Source: Dipteris shenzhenensis
Taxonomy: Eukaryota > Polypodiophyta > Polypodiopsida > Gleicheniales
Direction: 5' to 3' (one strand)
Length of the DNA: 64,000 nucleotides
Assembly: GCA_047967505.1 (NCBI GenBank)
Contig: CM106540.1
Below are positions 9,904-25,796 of this stretch, one piece after another; the first letter of the stretch is position 1; every line of letters starts with the position of its first letter. Under the pieces are notes generated by a model that saw only the letters and a program-made list of their open reading frames with translations, did no database searches and was not told the origin of the DNA. The position numbers and the translations under genes are program-made.

Positions 9904-12900
9904 AATGCTAGTTTGCATTACACCTTTGGTCGACACAATTTATTTAAGTTACATGGATATGTTGGGGGTCAACGTATCATCGTCCTCATGGATGATGGTA
10001 GTAACTATGATATTATCTCAAATAGGTTGGCTAATAGAGTCAAAGCTAAGAAATGGCCATTGAGGGATATGAGTATTAGTGGTGCGTTTAGAGGTAATGA
10101 AGAGCAATGTACTTCTAAAGTCAAATACTTGCCCTTCAAGTTCCAAAAGTATGAAGATCGTAGAGACTTTCTTGTTGCTCCTCTGCAAGAAGTCGACATG
10201 ATCCTAGGCAAGTCTTGGAGGTACGATTTCCAACATCTATGGATGTAAGGAAACATACTTGTACCTTTGAGCATCAAGGTACGAGGATCACTTAAAAGGT
10301 GAGCGAGATATTTCCCATATTCCGCTCATATCTCATGCTAGAGCTAAAAGGGAATTACGTAAGGGAGTGAGTTGCAGTGTGATATATGTTAGAGAAGTAA
10401 AGCCTGAACATAGTAAGCAGGAACATCAATATTTAGAGTTCCTTAAGCAATTTAATGATCGATTTGCTAGTGATAATCGGCATGAGTTGCCTATCTCTAG
10501 ACTTGAAGATCATACTATTGAGTTGATCCAAGGGTCTTCTCCTCCATGTAGAGCTCCCTATCAAATGAATAAGGTAGAGCTAGAAGAGGTGGAAAAACAA
10601 GTTGTAGACTTGCTAGAAAAAGGTCTAATCAGGCCAAATAGTTCAGCTTTTGGGGCTCCAGTCCTTCTAGTGAAAAAGAAGGATGGAACCTTTAGGATGT
10701 GTATTGATTATAGAGCCCTTAACAAGTTGGCAATTAACAATAGGTTTCCTATACCTAGAGTTGATGACTTGTTAGATTCCTTGAAAGGTGCCAGGGTATT
10801 TAGCAAATTGGATTTAAAGTCGGGATATCATCAAGTTAGGATGAGGGAAGAAGATGTGCATAAGACTGCCTTTAGAACACAAACATGACATTATGAATTT
10901 GTAGTTATGTCCTTTGGGTTGACTAATGCACCTGCTACCTTTTGTAGGCTAATGAGAAGAGTTCTTCGGCCATACATAGACAAGTTTGTAGTTGTGTTCT
11001 TTAATGATATTCTAATTTTCAGCCAAAATGAAGAACACAAGCAACATCTTGCACAAGTGATGGAATTACTTTGAGAGAACCAACTCTTCCTGAAATTAAA
11101 AAGAGTGAGTTCTTTAAGAGGGAAATAGAATATTTAGGCCATCTCATCAATGAACATGGGATTCAGGTTGATCCAACCAAGGTGAAAGCTATAAAGGAAT
11201 GGCCCATGTCCCTACAAATGTACATGAACTAAGATCTTTCCTTGGTTTGTGTAGCTATTATAGGAGATTCATCTTGAATTTCTCTAAGATTGCATCACCA
11301 CTTACTGATCTACTTAAGAAGCAATCAATGTATCACTGGAGTGATAGACATTCTAGTGCCTTTGAGAATTTTAAAGTTGCTTTAATGACTAGTCATGTGT
11401 TAGTTCTGCCCGATTTTGATAAGCCTTTCTTTGTTATATGTACCGATGCTAGTGGTACATCTATTGGAGCTATACTAACACAAGAGGGACATCCCATAGC
11501 CTTTGAAAGTCGAAAAATTCAAAGTGCTGAACTAAAGTATAGCACATATGAGAAGGAACTATTAGCCATAGTTCATGCTTTGAAGTTATGGAGACATTAT
11601 CTTTATGGATCCGACTTCAAGGTTAAGATAGATCATCAAAGTATTAAACATTTGTTTTCTCAACCAATAGTTTCACCTCGGCAAATCAAGTGGGCAGAAT
11701 ATCTCCAAGGGTTTGGACAACCTGAGTTAGAATATCAACCTGGTAAGGAGAACGTAGTTGCCGATGCACTAAGTTGTAGACCTAGTGTAAACTATGTCTC
11801 CGTAGTGAGAGAAGAATCTCTTAGTGCAATGAATGTTACTTCAAGGATAAGGTGATTCCTTAGAGGGATATGCAATATCATGATGGGTATCTTCTTAGAG
11901 GACGTTTCATCTGTGTACCCTCCACTTTTAGATCCCTAGTTTTTGAAGAGATGCATAGTAGTCCCTATTCTGGACATAGAGGTATTAGAGGAACCATTGA
12001 TAAAATTGAAAGATATTTTTATTGGTCAGGATTGAGAAAGGATGTAACTACTTTAGTCCAACAGTGCTCAACTTGTCAAAAAGTTAAGAGTGATCATGGT
12101 AAGACACCAGGATTACTTCAGCCATTACCCATACCTAGTGAAAGATGGGAGCATATTACTATGGATTTTGTGTCAAGATTTCCAAAGACAAGGGCACAAA
12201 ATGAGCAAATGCTTACTATTATAGATAGACTTAGTAAACAAGCCCATTTCATTCCATGTAAGAAGAACATCACTGCCATGGAAACTGCTAAGTCATTTAT
12301 TAAAGAAATTTTTAGAGTACATGGATTACCTAAGTCCATTACATCAGATAATGATCCCAAGTTCCAAAGCCAATTCTGGCAAGCTCTTTTTGAGGACTTA
12401 GGCACTAAATTACAATTCTCCACTACATATCACCCATCGACTGATGGACAAAGTGAAATAGCTAACCAAGCTATTATCCAATTGTTGCGTAGTTATGTCC
12501 ATGACAATCCTACCCTATGGGAATTATATTTACCTCTATTAGAGTTTGCATATAACAACTCTACCCATTCTACTACCCGCAAGGCACCATTTGAGATCAT
12601 CTATGGCCAAGTCCTTCCCACACCCGTTGCACATTTAGGAGATAGGATTTTGGCTGCTGATCAGTTTGCTAAAGATGTGCAAGAAGTACTTACACAGGTT
12701 AAATCACATATTCAGCAAGCTCAAGAAGTGTACAAGAAGTCTATGAATAAGAAGCGAAAGTATGTACATTATGAAAAGGGAGATTGGGTTCTTTTAAAGA
12801 TTGACAAAAGGCGTATAAAGACAATCCGAGAAAATAGCTGAAGGATGAAGAATGGTTTCCATGTAAGTATCTTGAAGCCATTTAAGGGAGAACCACCGGT

Positions 12901-13084
12901 GAGGCCTATTGAAGAAGAAGAACTAGAACTTGAAGACAGGGTAGAATTACTTGTTTCAGAACGAATACTATTCCATGAGGTCAGGAGTACCAGGAATAGA
13001 CAAAGATCTCAATATTTGGTAAAGTTTAAAGGATATCCTATGGAAGATGGTCAATGGTTCGATGAAGATCACTTGAAGGATTAG
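9904..13084 (+). pseudogene. gypsy pol: protease, RT, RNase H, integrase, chromodomain
   Basis: The protease region has VLMDDGSNYDIIS, where the usual D-S-G/D-T-G reads D-D-G. RT follows with [17 protein letters not shown] and [17 protein letters not shown] at 10886-10888 interrupts it, and the catalytic box reads [11 protein letters not shown], so the first of the two aspartates is Asn. A frameshift near 11090 precedes RNase H ([25 protein letters not shown]). After another frameshift near 11856 comes the integrase with a zinc-binding H2C2 segment (HSSPYSGHRG to CSTCQK) and D-D-E residues in TMDFV, TSDNDPKF and GQSEIAN. A stop at 12839-12841 and a deletion of the integrase tail precede HVSILKPF and a chromodomain (QYLVKFKGYPMEDGQW). 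Products act in cytoplasmic particles and then the nucleus; this copy cannot encode them. Confidence 0.93.
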
Positions 13085-13135
13085 CCCGCACTTGTTGAAT
13101 ATTTGAAGGCACACTGATGAGGACATCTGCTTCTC

Positions 13136-13149
13136 TAAGCAAGAGGGCA
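13136..13149 (+). promoter_or_regulatory. Polypurine tract of the gypsy element
   Basis: The purine-rich TAAGCAAGAGGGCA lies immediately upstream of the 3' LTR, the expected plus-strand primer position. Confidence 0.65.
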
Positions 13150-13645
13150 TGTCACGACATGATTATTTATATTAGATCCTAGTGGATCATTCTAGGGAAT
13201 CTAGTGATTACCCTATAGTTGTAACATTGTAAATTGGCCAATTGAATATAATAAAATAAGCACATATGCATTAGGTCCTAGGATGGTTAGGAAAGGGTAG
13301 CATTGTGCATGGGTATTGCATTAATCAATGGTAGGCATAAAGAGTCATAGGCTAAGGGTAGAATAATGGGGTATGCCCAAGGGAAGGCTAAGGGTAGAAT
13401 AATGGGGTATGCCCAAGGGATATGATCCCAAGAGGCATGAGGGTTGCAGCCTCTCGTGTCATTCATGGTGTGTGAGCATGGGCATTTGCATGCATGTGGT
13501 TTGTGGCTTGTGTGGAGCATGTAGAGAGGAGTCTAGCAAAAATACACTCACGTGGGCACTCCTTCCACCCCATTTAAAGGGCCAATACTTCTCAATTTAT
13601 GCATCATCTACACACATGTGCATTTCTGCATTGAAGAACTTGACG
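13150..13645 (+). repeat. gypsy 3' LTR (496 bp) with internal 38-bp duplication
   Basis: It matches the 5' LTR but carries an extra tandem copy of a 38-bp block around 13347-13424 (ends GGCTAAGGGTAG...). Its last base is G rather than A, so the terminal CA became CG. Target bases GGCCA follow at 13646-13650. Confidence 0.92.
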
Positions 13646-13650
13646 GGCCA

Positions 13651-15028
13651 TCTCGAGGGAAGTTGCATTGCAATGTGCATGGATGTGCTGTGTTGCCATG
13701 GCAACACTGATGGACATGAAGTCTACGTACCATGAGGAGTCCATTTGCAGGTTTGGTTGCATATGCTGTAGTGCATTGGTCATGCACCAAAGTGCAAGAA
13801 AACAATAAATCGTCACAGGGGGCACTACAAACATGTCTGCTGGGCTCTTCCAAGGCCACAAAATTTTCTAGAGCATTATTTGCTTGGCTCATATTCAGCA
13901 AGCATGTTGAGGAAGCGTCTTCGAGTGAGCAGAGAGACATTTCACTACATATGTGGAAGGTTGGCTCCACATATACAACCCAACACCACAGCATTGCGCG
14001 ATCCAGTGAGCCTGGAGAATCGTGTCAGCCTTTCATTGCATAGGCCTGCATCTGGGAACAATCTGGAGGTTCTTGTAGACATGTATGGCTGTGCAAAGAG
14101 CACCGCTTGTGGAATTGTGCTTCAATTTTGCCGGGCAGTAAAAGATTCTAGGTTGAGAGATTTCTACATCAAATGGCCTACCAAGTCTTGATGAGTGAAG
14201 TTGGCACGAGAATTTGATGCAATTCGAGGGATACCATATGTTATTGGTGCCATTGATGGCTCACACATACCAATCATAGCACCAAAGGTGAACCATGTGG
14301 ACTACTTCAATCGCAAAGGATTCCATTCTATACTTTTGCAATTGGTTGTTCTCGCAAATTGCCTTGTATGGAACTACGATGTGGGATGGGCAGGCTCTAT
14401 TCACAACTCAATGAACTTTGCAAGAAGTGAGATCGGTCGCAGGTGTGAGAGACACGAGCTTGGTTGTTTGGTGGGCGATTGTGCATACTCCTGTCGGCCT
14501 TACATGCTAGTGCCTTTCAAAGGAAGCAAGGAGGGTTTGCCACCTTTGAAGTACCATTGGAACTTCATACAATCAAGCACAAGAATGTCAGTAGAGCAGG
14601 CATTTGGAATGCTAAAAGCAAGATTCAGATTGTTGCTAAAGAGATGCGACATGGATCTTCATAATGTTCCTGATGTTGTGGTAACCTACCTTGTTCTACA
14701 CAATATATGCATAGTTCACAATGATACATTCGACATGGATTGGGTGCGCGAGGCCGAGGCAAGTTTGCAGATCCCCTCTTTGGAAGATGAGGATGGAGGA
14801 AATGCCATGAATTGTATGGTGGAGTTGCGAGCCACAAGGGAAATAGTAGTAGAAGAAGCTATAGAATGTGGACAAAGAGGTGGGGACACAGCAGCGGCTA
14901 CTGAATTAGGGTCGGGTGATGCTCGTCGCAACAATTTAGCAAAGAGAGAGCATTCAAAAAGGATCATACGGAAAGTGTTTGGTGAGGAAGACAAGGATGA
15001 TAGCTCCTCTTTTTCGAGCATGATGTAG
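13651..15028 (+). pseudogene. PIF/Harbinger DDE transposase
   Basis: The N-terminal part reads LRVSRETFHYICGRLAPHI and a helix-turn-helix-like YGCAKSTACGIVLQFCRAV, with a frameshift upstream near 13880. Two consecutive TGA codons at 14189-14194 interrupt it in the same frame. The catalytic part follows with the first Asp in IGAIDGSHIPI, the second in VGDCAYSCRPYMLVPF, and the Glu in RMSVEQAFGMLKARFRLL, so all three DDE residues are present. The C-terminus is acidic and ends at TAG 15026-15028. The family cuts and pastes DNA into TTA/TAA-like sites. The long open frame after 14195 suggests fairly recent loss of function. Confidence 0.9.
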
Positions 15029-19673
<4,645 letters not shown>

Positions 19674-20270
19674 TTACATAGACTCTCCTTTAGAAACGAC
19701 ACAGAACCACAAAGAACCATTCACAAAATCAAGAAGTATACAAGTACTCAATAGACAATATCTTAAGCTCTTAGAGTCAAGATCCAAAGCTATTTGAACT
19801 CAAATAAAGTCCTCTACAAAACAATGGCATGCAAAATCTAGGAAATGCCTCAACAATGGAGGGCTTATAGCTTGTGAATGTTGCTATGTCATCCATAATC
19901 ATGGAATTGTGCGGCTTGGTTATGGCGAGGCAAGAAGCTAAGAGGGCTTCACAATGTTATAGCAGATACAAGTCTAATGGGATCATTGAAGAAGATTACC
20001 GATAGTTATAAAAAAAGGTTTAGTGCCTAACATTAGAGAGGGATGCCAAGAAGGGTTAAAGACTAAGGTCCTTTGGAATGACACTTGGCATCTAAGAGGT
20101 CCAATGACATACATTGGGTTTAGGGGAGGTTTCTAGAGAGAGAGCTCCATCATGGAGGAAATGAGAGAGTAGGACTCAACAGACAGTTCACATTGGTTGG
20201 TATCAAGGAGCACTCTAGACACAGCGGTTGGGTGGATACTTTGAGATTAAGCCCTTTGTTTATTTTTTCA

Positions 20271-20287
20271 CATTGGTATCAGAGCCC
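20271..20287 (+). promoter_or_regulatory. Orphan LTR end and primer binding site
   Basis: TTTTTTCACA is followed by T and TGGTATCAGAGCCC (20274-20287), the exact initiator-Met primer site placed after a CA terminus. This implies a plus-strand LTR ending at 20272. No downstream gag/pol, matching 3' LTR or clear LTR start was found, so the element is truncated or very decayed. Confidence 0.6.
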
Positions 20288-20521
20288 ATTGGTCCGAGGA
20301 TCTTTGGCTTCATAAGCTTGTTCAATTTTTTTTCTAGCCACTATTGGCCCTCCTCTACAGTCGCCCTTCTCTTGGTCAGGGTTGCATATGGTTTTAATAG
20401 TCACCCAGCTTTATACTTGTTGCCAACCATCTTCAACAACCATAGTCTTATTTTTGGTGGCTTTGCCCATGCAAGAAAAGCTAACCTTTGAGTTTCTCCT
20501 TTTGTTATGGCCTTCTTCCAA

Positions 20522-20645
20522 GAGTTCTTGGTTCTTGGATAGTCTTGTGTTGTATTGTTTGAACATTCTATGCCTTGGCATTTTTTCAGGAGTTCTTGGT
20601 ACTTGGATAGCCTTGCATGGTACGTTCCAACATTCTATGCCTTGA
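20522..20645 (+). repeat. Tandem duplication, two copies, 68-bp period
   Basis: Copies at 20522-20578 and 20590-20645 share AGTTCTTGG, CTTGGATAG and CATTCTATGCCTTG with a few differences between copies. Confidence 0.8.
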
Positions 20646-21892
20646 GGAGGATTGCTACTATTGTTTCGTTAATTTTTGCAATAGAAGAGTTGCCTGATTA
20701 AAGGACTACTCATACAAGGAATTGCAAGCATGCAAGGTAGTGTTGATTGTTCTTTGATAGTGTGGTTTCAAACTAGGGCCTACACTCTCACTAAAATCCA
20801 TTAGACCCTATAGAGCTTGCAAAGCCTTCCCACTACAGGCAATAGATGGAGAAAGCTAAAAATGTCTCTACCAACATTTGCAAGGAATGAACAAACAGAG
20901 ATGAGATCCAACTATCCTAACCGACAATGGATTGATAGTTGCCAATAGCTCACATACGCAAGAATCTAGATTTGGAGAAGAAGAATCCATGGCGATGCAG
21001 CCTATGCATAGGAAAAAGCATAGAAAACAAAGAACCTTGAATCTAAAGAAAAATACACGTCATTCTAAGGGAAAAAAACAAAAACAAAGCCTCATCAACA
21101 TGGCAAGCCATACAGTGGCACTATTCCTTAAGGGAATGTTCGCTCTACCCATGTGGGCTGCAAAAGTAACGAAGGAAGGTGAGGTGGTTGGGGGGGGGAG
21201 TGGAGGACACAACCAAGTGAGAGTAGAGGGTGCTAGATTGAAGGCTCTAAGCAAGGGAGGGGACAAGTAGAGTAGAGGATTGGGTCGAGGAGAGAGCTGC
21301 TGGTTTGTTGCCTCAAGCCTGGGCCCTGAATCCATCCCCTTGGTTTTTGAATTCTGATGATCATGATGCACCACCTCTCATTCGTTTTGCAGATGTGTAG
21401 TAGCTAGAGACATGTTGCGAAAATTGGAAGGTGTGAGTCTCAAGAGCTCATCCTATAGAGTAGAGAGAAGGGAGATGCAAGGGAGGGGCAAGTCTTGGAG
21501 CTCATTTCTATAGAGTAAGGAGGGGAGGGGCAAGGTGGGAGAAGGGGTGCGGGGAGTAGATGTGAGAGGGAAGAAGGGCTAATGAGGGAGGGAGGCTAGG
21601 TGGGAGTGGGAGATTTGACAAAGTGGTGAGGAGCCTGCAATTTGTCATTGTGGGCTAGACGAACAAACGCTCTCCAAAATGATAAAGGCCACGAAGCAGT
21701 ATAAAATGCCTAGAAAATGCCTCTTGATGAAATATTAATTGGAGAATGGCCTTCTCGAAGAAAAATAAGTGCATAGCTCAAAGTACTTAAAACACAATTT
21801 TTTTCTCCTTCTTCAATGTTCATTAGGTCTCATCTCATATAATCTCTACATTGGAACCACCATTGAAACTTAGATCAAGCAAATCACATTCA

Positions 21893-22022
21893 ACTTACAA
21901 ACATGCTTACTATCATTGTTGATAATGCTAATGTTTGTAGAATAGTGCTAGAGTTCTTCTTCTACTTACAAATGTGTTTGCTATCATTGTTGATAATGTT
22001 AATGCTTGTAGAATAGTGCATG
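21893..22022 (+). repeat. Tandem duplication, two copies, 71-bp period
   Basis: Both copies (starting at 21893 and 21964) carry CTATCATTGTTGATAATG and TTGTAGAATAGTGC. A further three-copy degenerate repeat (GATGGTGTTTGCAACAATG-like) follows at 22103-22225. Confidence 0.8.
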
Positions 22023-22225
22023 CATTGTTATCCCATTGGATTTTGGAAAGAAGGTTATAATTCACAATTCTTTATGTCAAGTAGTTTAGTTTGAGTTTAG
22101 TTTGATGGTGTTTTCAAACATGCCAAGGTTACATACGTGATGGCGTTTGCAACAATGGTAAGGTTGCATACAAACCCCTACATACGCGATGGTGTTTGCA
22201 ACAATGCTATGGTTGCATTGTGAAA

Positions 22226-23392
22226 ACAATCTACACTAATTCCATACAAACTACAAAAGGGAGAAGAGCAAATACTATAGTTGTATAGGATGAGGATTCA
22301 ACCTCATATCACCATGTTTCCATGTCAACTTGCTATTGAGAATGTGTGATTCTAAAACGATATGCTCCAAATAACTTCAACCGCATCTAATGATAATTTG
22401 AGGATTCATGACAACAAGCTTTGCAATAATCTATGAATGCTAAGTCAGCCAATTTTATGAAAGTCCTCCATATTTTAACCGAGATTTTAACAAAAATTAA
22501 TTACTAGGTCTTTCTTGTTTGTATATTAAATGTTAGGTCACCTATTGTGAAAGGATATTCTTTTCACTACAAGTCAAACATAAGGACTAGTCAAATATAT
22601 GGAGTATTCGTTAGATATTTGTTTTTATTTCTTGTTTACTAGCATTGAATCCCAAATTATATGATGAAACGGCCTTGTTAGCACAAAGATTCTTTCCTCA
22701 ATTCTTCTTTTGCAAAGCTATAGGTTTTACTATTTTCTTATTATTTCAATGCTGTATAGGTTTCAACTATCTATAAATGGTCACATACCTTGGATACCCC
22801 ACACATACGCATGGGTTGTCTAACACATTTGATACATGAACTCGTCGGCATGTAGAAGCAATTATTGAGTTTAGGGTGCACTCTTAAGAATTTTTACTTG
22901 GATAAGAAGGAAAGACATTTATCTTGCGAGTTGAATCTTGGGGGGGGCTAGCACTCATTTAATAGGTAGAATACTACACACCATGTGTGTTAAAGGAATA
23001 ATTAAAAACCCTTTACTTTTGCAAATTGGCTCCCCCCAAATATTGATAAATTAACCTTATGTATGTATACTTGTTATAAAAGTGGCTTTTAAGGCTACAC
23101 AATTTTAATGAATTCTTTGAGGCTGAAGTATTGTTCTTAACAGAGAATTTCAAGCAAGGATAATGTTAAAAACCTATGAAAATTCACATTGTAGCAAAGA
23201 AAGAATCCTGCTATAAGTTAGCATGGAGAAATGAATGTAAAAAGGACCACCTTGGATCTAGTTTTGGTATTGGAAGTTGAGTATAGTATGTCTTCAATGT
23301 GGAATCATATAGCACACCTCCATCTAAGATAAAAAGAATTAACAGCATACCTAGTGAGATAAATCTGCCTATGAGGATGCTTGGCAAATCAA
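22226..23392. other. No recognised feature
   Basis: AT-rich sequence without a supported gene or element border on either strand. Confidence 0.3.
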
Positions 23393-23960
23393 GAAGTGGA
23401 TCACAATAATTATATTATATGGGGGAGATATTGAGATGTCAAATATCTTGTCAACTCCCTAAATCAGAGGATGATGGTGGTCAAGAAGTTGAGTAAAGAA
23501 GTGGATCACAATGGTTGTATTAAGTGGGGAGGCTATTGAGAGGTCAAATACCTTATGAACCCTGAGGAATCTTGCGAAAGGGACTTTCAATGTATGAGCC
23601 ATAAGTTTTGCAAATTGGGAGTTCATCTTGTGTTTACTACTAGCCTCCCATTGTGGCTGGATATCTACAAGGCCCATCCCTAATACTTGGGTTTAAGAAG
23701 TTGTTAGGGTATGATATCAGATGACCAAGAGTGGGCTATGTTTTGATTTGGTGTGCATCTTTGACCATGATATTCACTACTGGCTTCCCATTGTGGGTGG
23801 ATATCCACAAGGTCCATCCCTAATACTTGGGTTAAAGAAGTTGTTAGGGTATGCATATGGGGTGACCAAGGGTGGACCATGTTGATTTGTACGTTTTTTG
23901 GGAGGTTTTCATTTGGTGTGCATCTTTGACCATGATATTCTTGGAGTGGATCCATTTGGA
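23393..23960 (+). repeat. Two adjacent tandem duplications (105-bp and 141-bp periods)
   Basis: The first pair starts at 23393 and 23497 (AGAAGTGGATCACAAT). The second pair starts at 23632 and 23773 and shares CTCCCATTGTGG/TTCCCATTGTGG, CATCCCTAATACTTGGGTT, GAAGTTGTTAGGGTATG and GGTGTGCATCTTTGACC. Copies differ by substitutions and small indels. No coding function is seen. Confidence 0.8.
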
Positions 23961-25355
23961 GTCAAATGAAAAATAGCTTATGAGTAGTGATGTGTGCTTT
24001 TATGATTCCAATCCTAAATTCTATGTATTTATAATTGCTTCATTGGAATATGAATGCGTTGGATTCATTATTGGAGCCTCAAGTGTTAGACTTGGACATC
24101 TCACCTCCCGTCCTTGCTATGTATGAACACAATGCTAATTCAGGTGATAATAGATTGTGTATTCGTAGAAAAGACTTTTCCACCTACCACTTCCTCATTT
24201 TGTAGCCCTTTATCTTTGTAAAATTGAAAAGTCACTTCTTGGGATATTCTCCCAATTTTATGGCCATGTTGAAAAGTCATGTATTTGGTATGAGAAGTAA
24301 GATTCTCCTTACTGTTTCCTAGATCTACACCTAAGAAACGTGCAAAACTCACATTCAAGTTGTTGATAGAATGTCAAAAACCAACCTTTTAGAATTTTAC
24401 ATAGGGAGTTGGGATTATTAGGGCAACTCCCTCCAAGAATGGGAGTCGTAGCTTGAATTGGGAGTTATGTGAAACAAACCATGGAGCAATAGTGTGAATG
24501 AGAGGGAGGGTAAAGGGAAGCCCTAATCTTTCACCTAACCATAATCCCCTTTAATCCTCCTCATTCCCCTACCTGCCTCCCCCCCGCCCCCCTCCTAGCC
24601 CCCTTCCCCCCTCCTAGCCCATGTGGCTCCCTTTTTTCGCCCTAATCTTTTTTAATCCTCCTCATTCCCTTGCCCCTTCACCCTCCCCCTTCACTTTAAT
24701 CCTTTTGCATGGTGTTGTTATGACACACTTTAGAGCCTTGACAAGTGATTACAAAGATAAGTAAAACCACACTAAAAAACATGCTTGTTTTAGAGTCCAC
24801 ACTTGTTACCTTGGAATTACTGAAAACTTTCTCTATGTGGGGACCAGTTGGAAGAGCTGGGCTTGCATGAAGAGGAGCTGAGAGCACACAAAAGGCATTG
24901 AAAGGAAGTAGGAGGGTAAAGGAACCATAGGTGAGTGTTCAGCCTGCAGAGTGGCCAGATCTCTGTCCTAGTCTACATTGCAGCTCCTCCATCTCCGACC
25001 ACTTGGCAACTTGCCGTTGGGCCGGGAAAACGAGTTGGGTAGCTGGCCGATTCATCTGTGTGAGCGAGGAAGGTGAGGAGGTGTTCTTAATTGGTGGGGA
25101 GGCGATGATGTGAAGAGACTAGTCCAAGCAAAGGGAGAAGTGGCTTGTGGGGGAAATGAAATAAAAGGTAAGGTTGGCAATGGGATACAAGGAGGTAAAA
25201 GAGGGAAGAAGAAGAAGAGCGAAATATATTATATAGAGCCAGGGCTCAAAGCTTCAATGGTTATGGCTATGGCTATGGCGCTCCAGATCCCTTTCCCTTC
25301 ACAACAATTCCGAATTTGCCATCCTTAGCTCTTTCCTTTCCTCCCTTTTGCCCCT
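23961..25355. other. No supported gene; C-rich patch
   Basis: Includes a C-rich block at 24560-24690 and purine-rich sequence near 25070-25230. Open frames are short and lack recognisable domains. Confidence 0.3.
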
Positions 25356-25396
25356 CCTTCCTTCCTTCCTTCCTTCCTTCCTTCCCCTCCTTCCTT
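25356..25396 (+). repeat. (CTTC)n microsatellite
   Basis: About ten CTTC units, interrupted once by CCCT. Confidence 0.9.
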
Positions 25397-25731
25397 GGTG
25401 ATCATGCAGCGTGCTCCGTCGGCTTCCATGGACGTCTTCCTTTTGCCGGCGCAGTTGCTGTTTTTTTCGCACAACTGATTCGCGGGCCGCCGGTCAGTAC
25501 TGCGGCTTCGTTCTTCTCTCCCGTTTTGTCGCGTGGGTCTTTCATCCTTTTACGTGATGATTGTACCCCAAGTCTGAGCGTTGCTTCTTTCATCTCCTTT
25601 TGGAATTCGCAAAGCGAATATAATTCTGCTGGTGGTAAAACCCGAAATTTAACATTTTCCTGTAAGTTTTATTTTATATCCATATGGATCAAGACAGTCG
25701 CTTATTTGTTCGTAATCATACCTGACGGCTG

Positions 25732-25734
<3 letters not shown>

Positions 25735-25794
<60 letters not shown>
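25735..25794 (+). repeat. (TG)n(GA)n compound microsatellite
   Basis: About 14 TG units followed by about 15 GA units. Confidence 0.95.

Positions 25795-25796
<2 letters not shown>

Larger units (their letters stand above)
7645..13650 (+). mobile_element. Ty3/gypsy chromovirus-type LTR retrotransposon, near full length
   Basis: A complete layout is visible: 5-bp target duplication GGCCA (7645-7649 and 13646-13650), 5' LTR, PBS, long leader, gag, protease, RT, RNase H, integrase, chromodomain, polypurine tract and 3' LTR. The element itself is 7650-13645. The order RT before integrase defines Ty3/gypsy, and the C-terminal chromodomain places it with chromoviruses. The coding part is broken many times, and the two LTRs differ by point changes and a 38-bp duplication, so the insertion is not recent. 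Confidence 0.92.
6891..15028 (+). mobile_element. PIF/Harbinger DNA transposon, split by a gypsy insertion
   Basis: A Myb-like ORF (6891-7247) and a DDE transposase (13651-15028) lie in the same orientation, as in plant PIF/Harbinger elements. The gypsy element 7650-13645 with its GGCCA duplication sits between them, so removing one GGCCA and the insert restores a continuous two-gene transposon. The coordinates given are the coding limits, not the true ends; terminal inverted repeats were not found. Confidence 0.6.

Noticed and set aside
21060-21374. Frames of 104-112 codons on both strands
   Set aside because: Purine-rich sequence with a G run near 21192; the two frames mirror each other and no domain is present.
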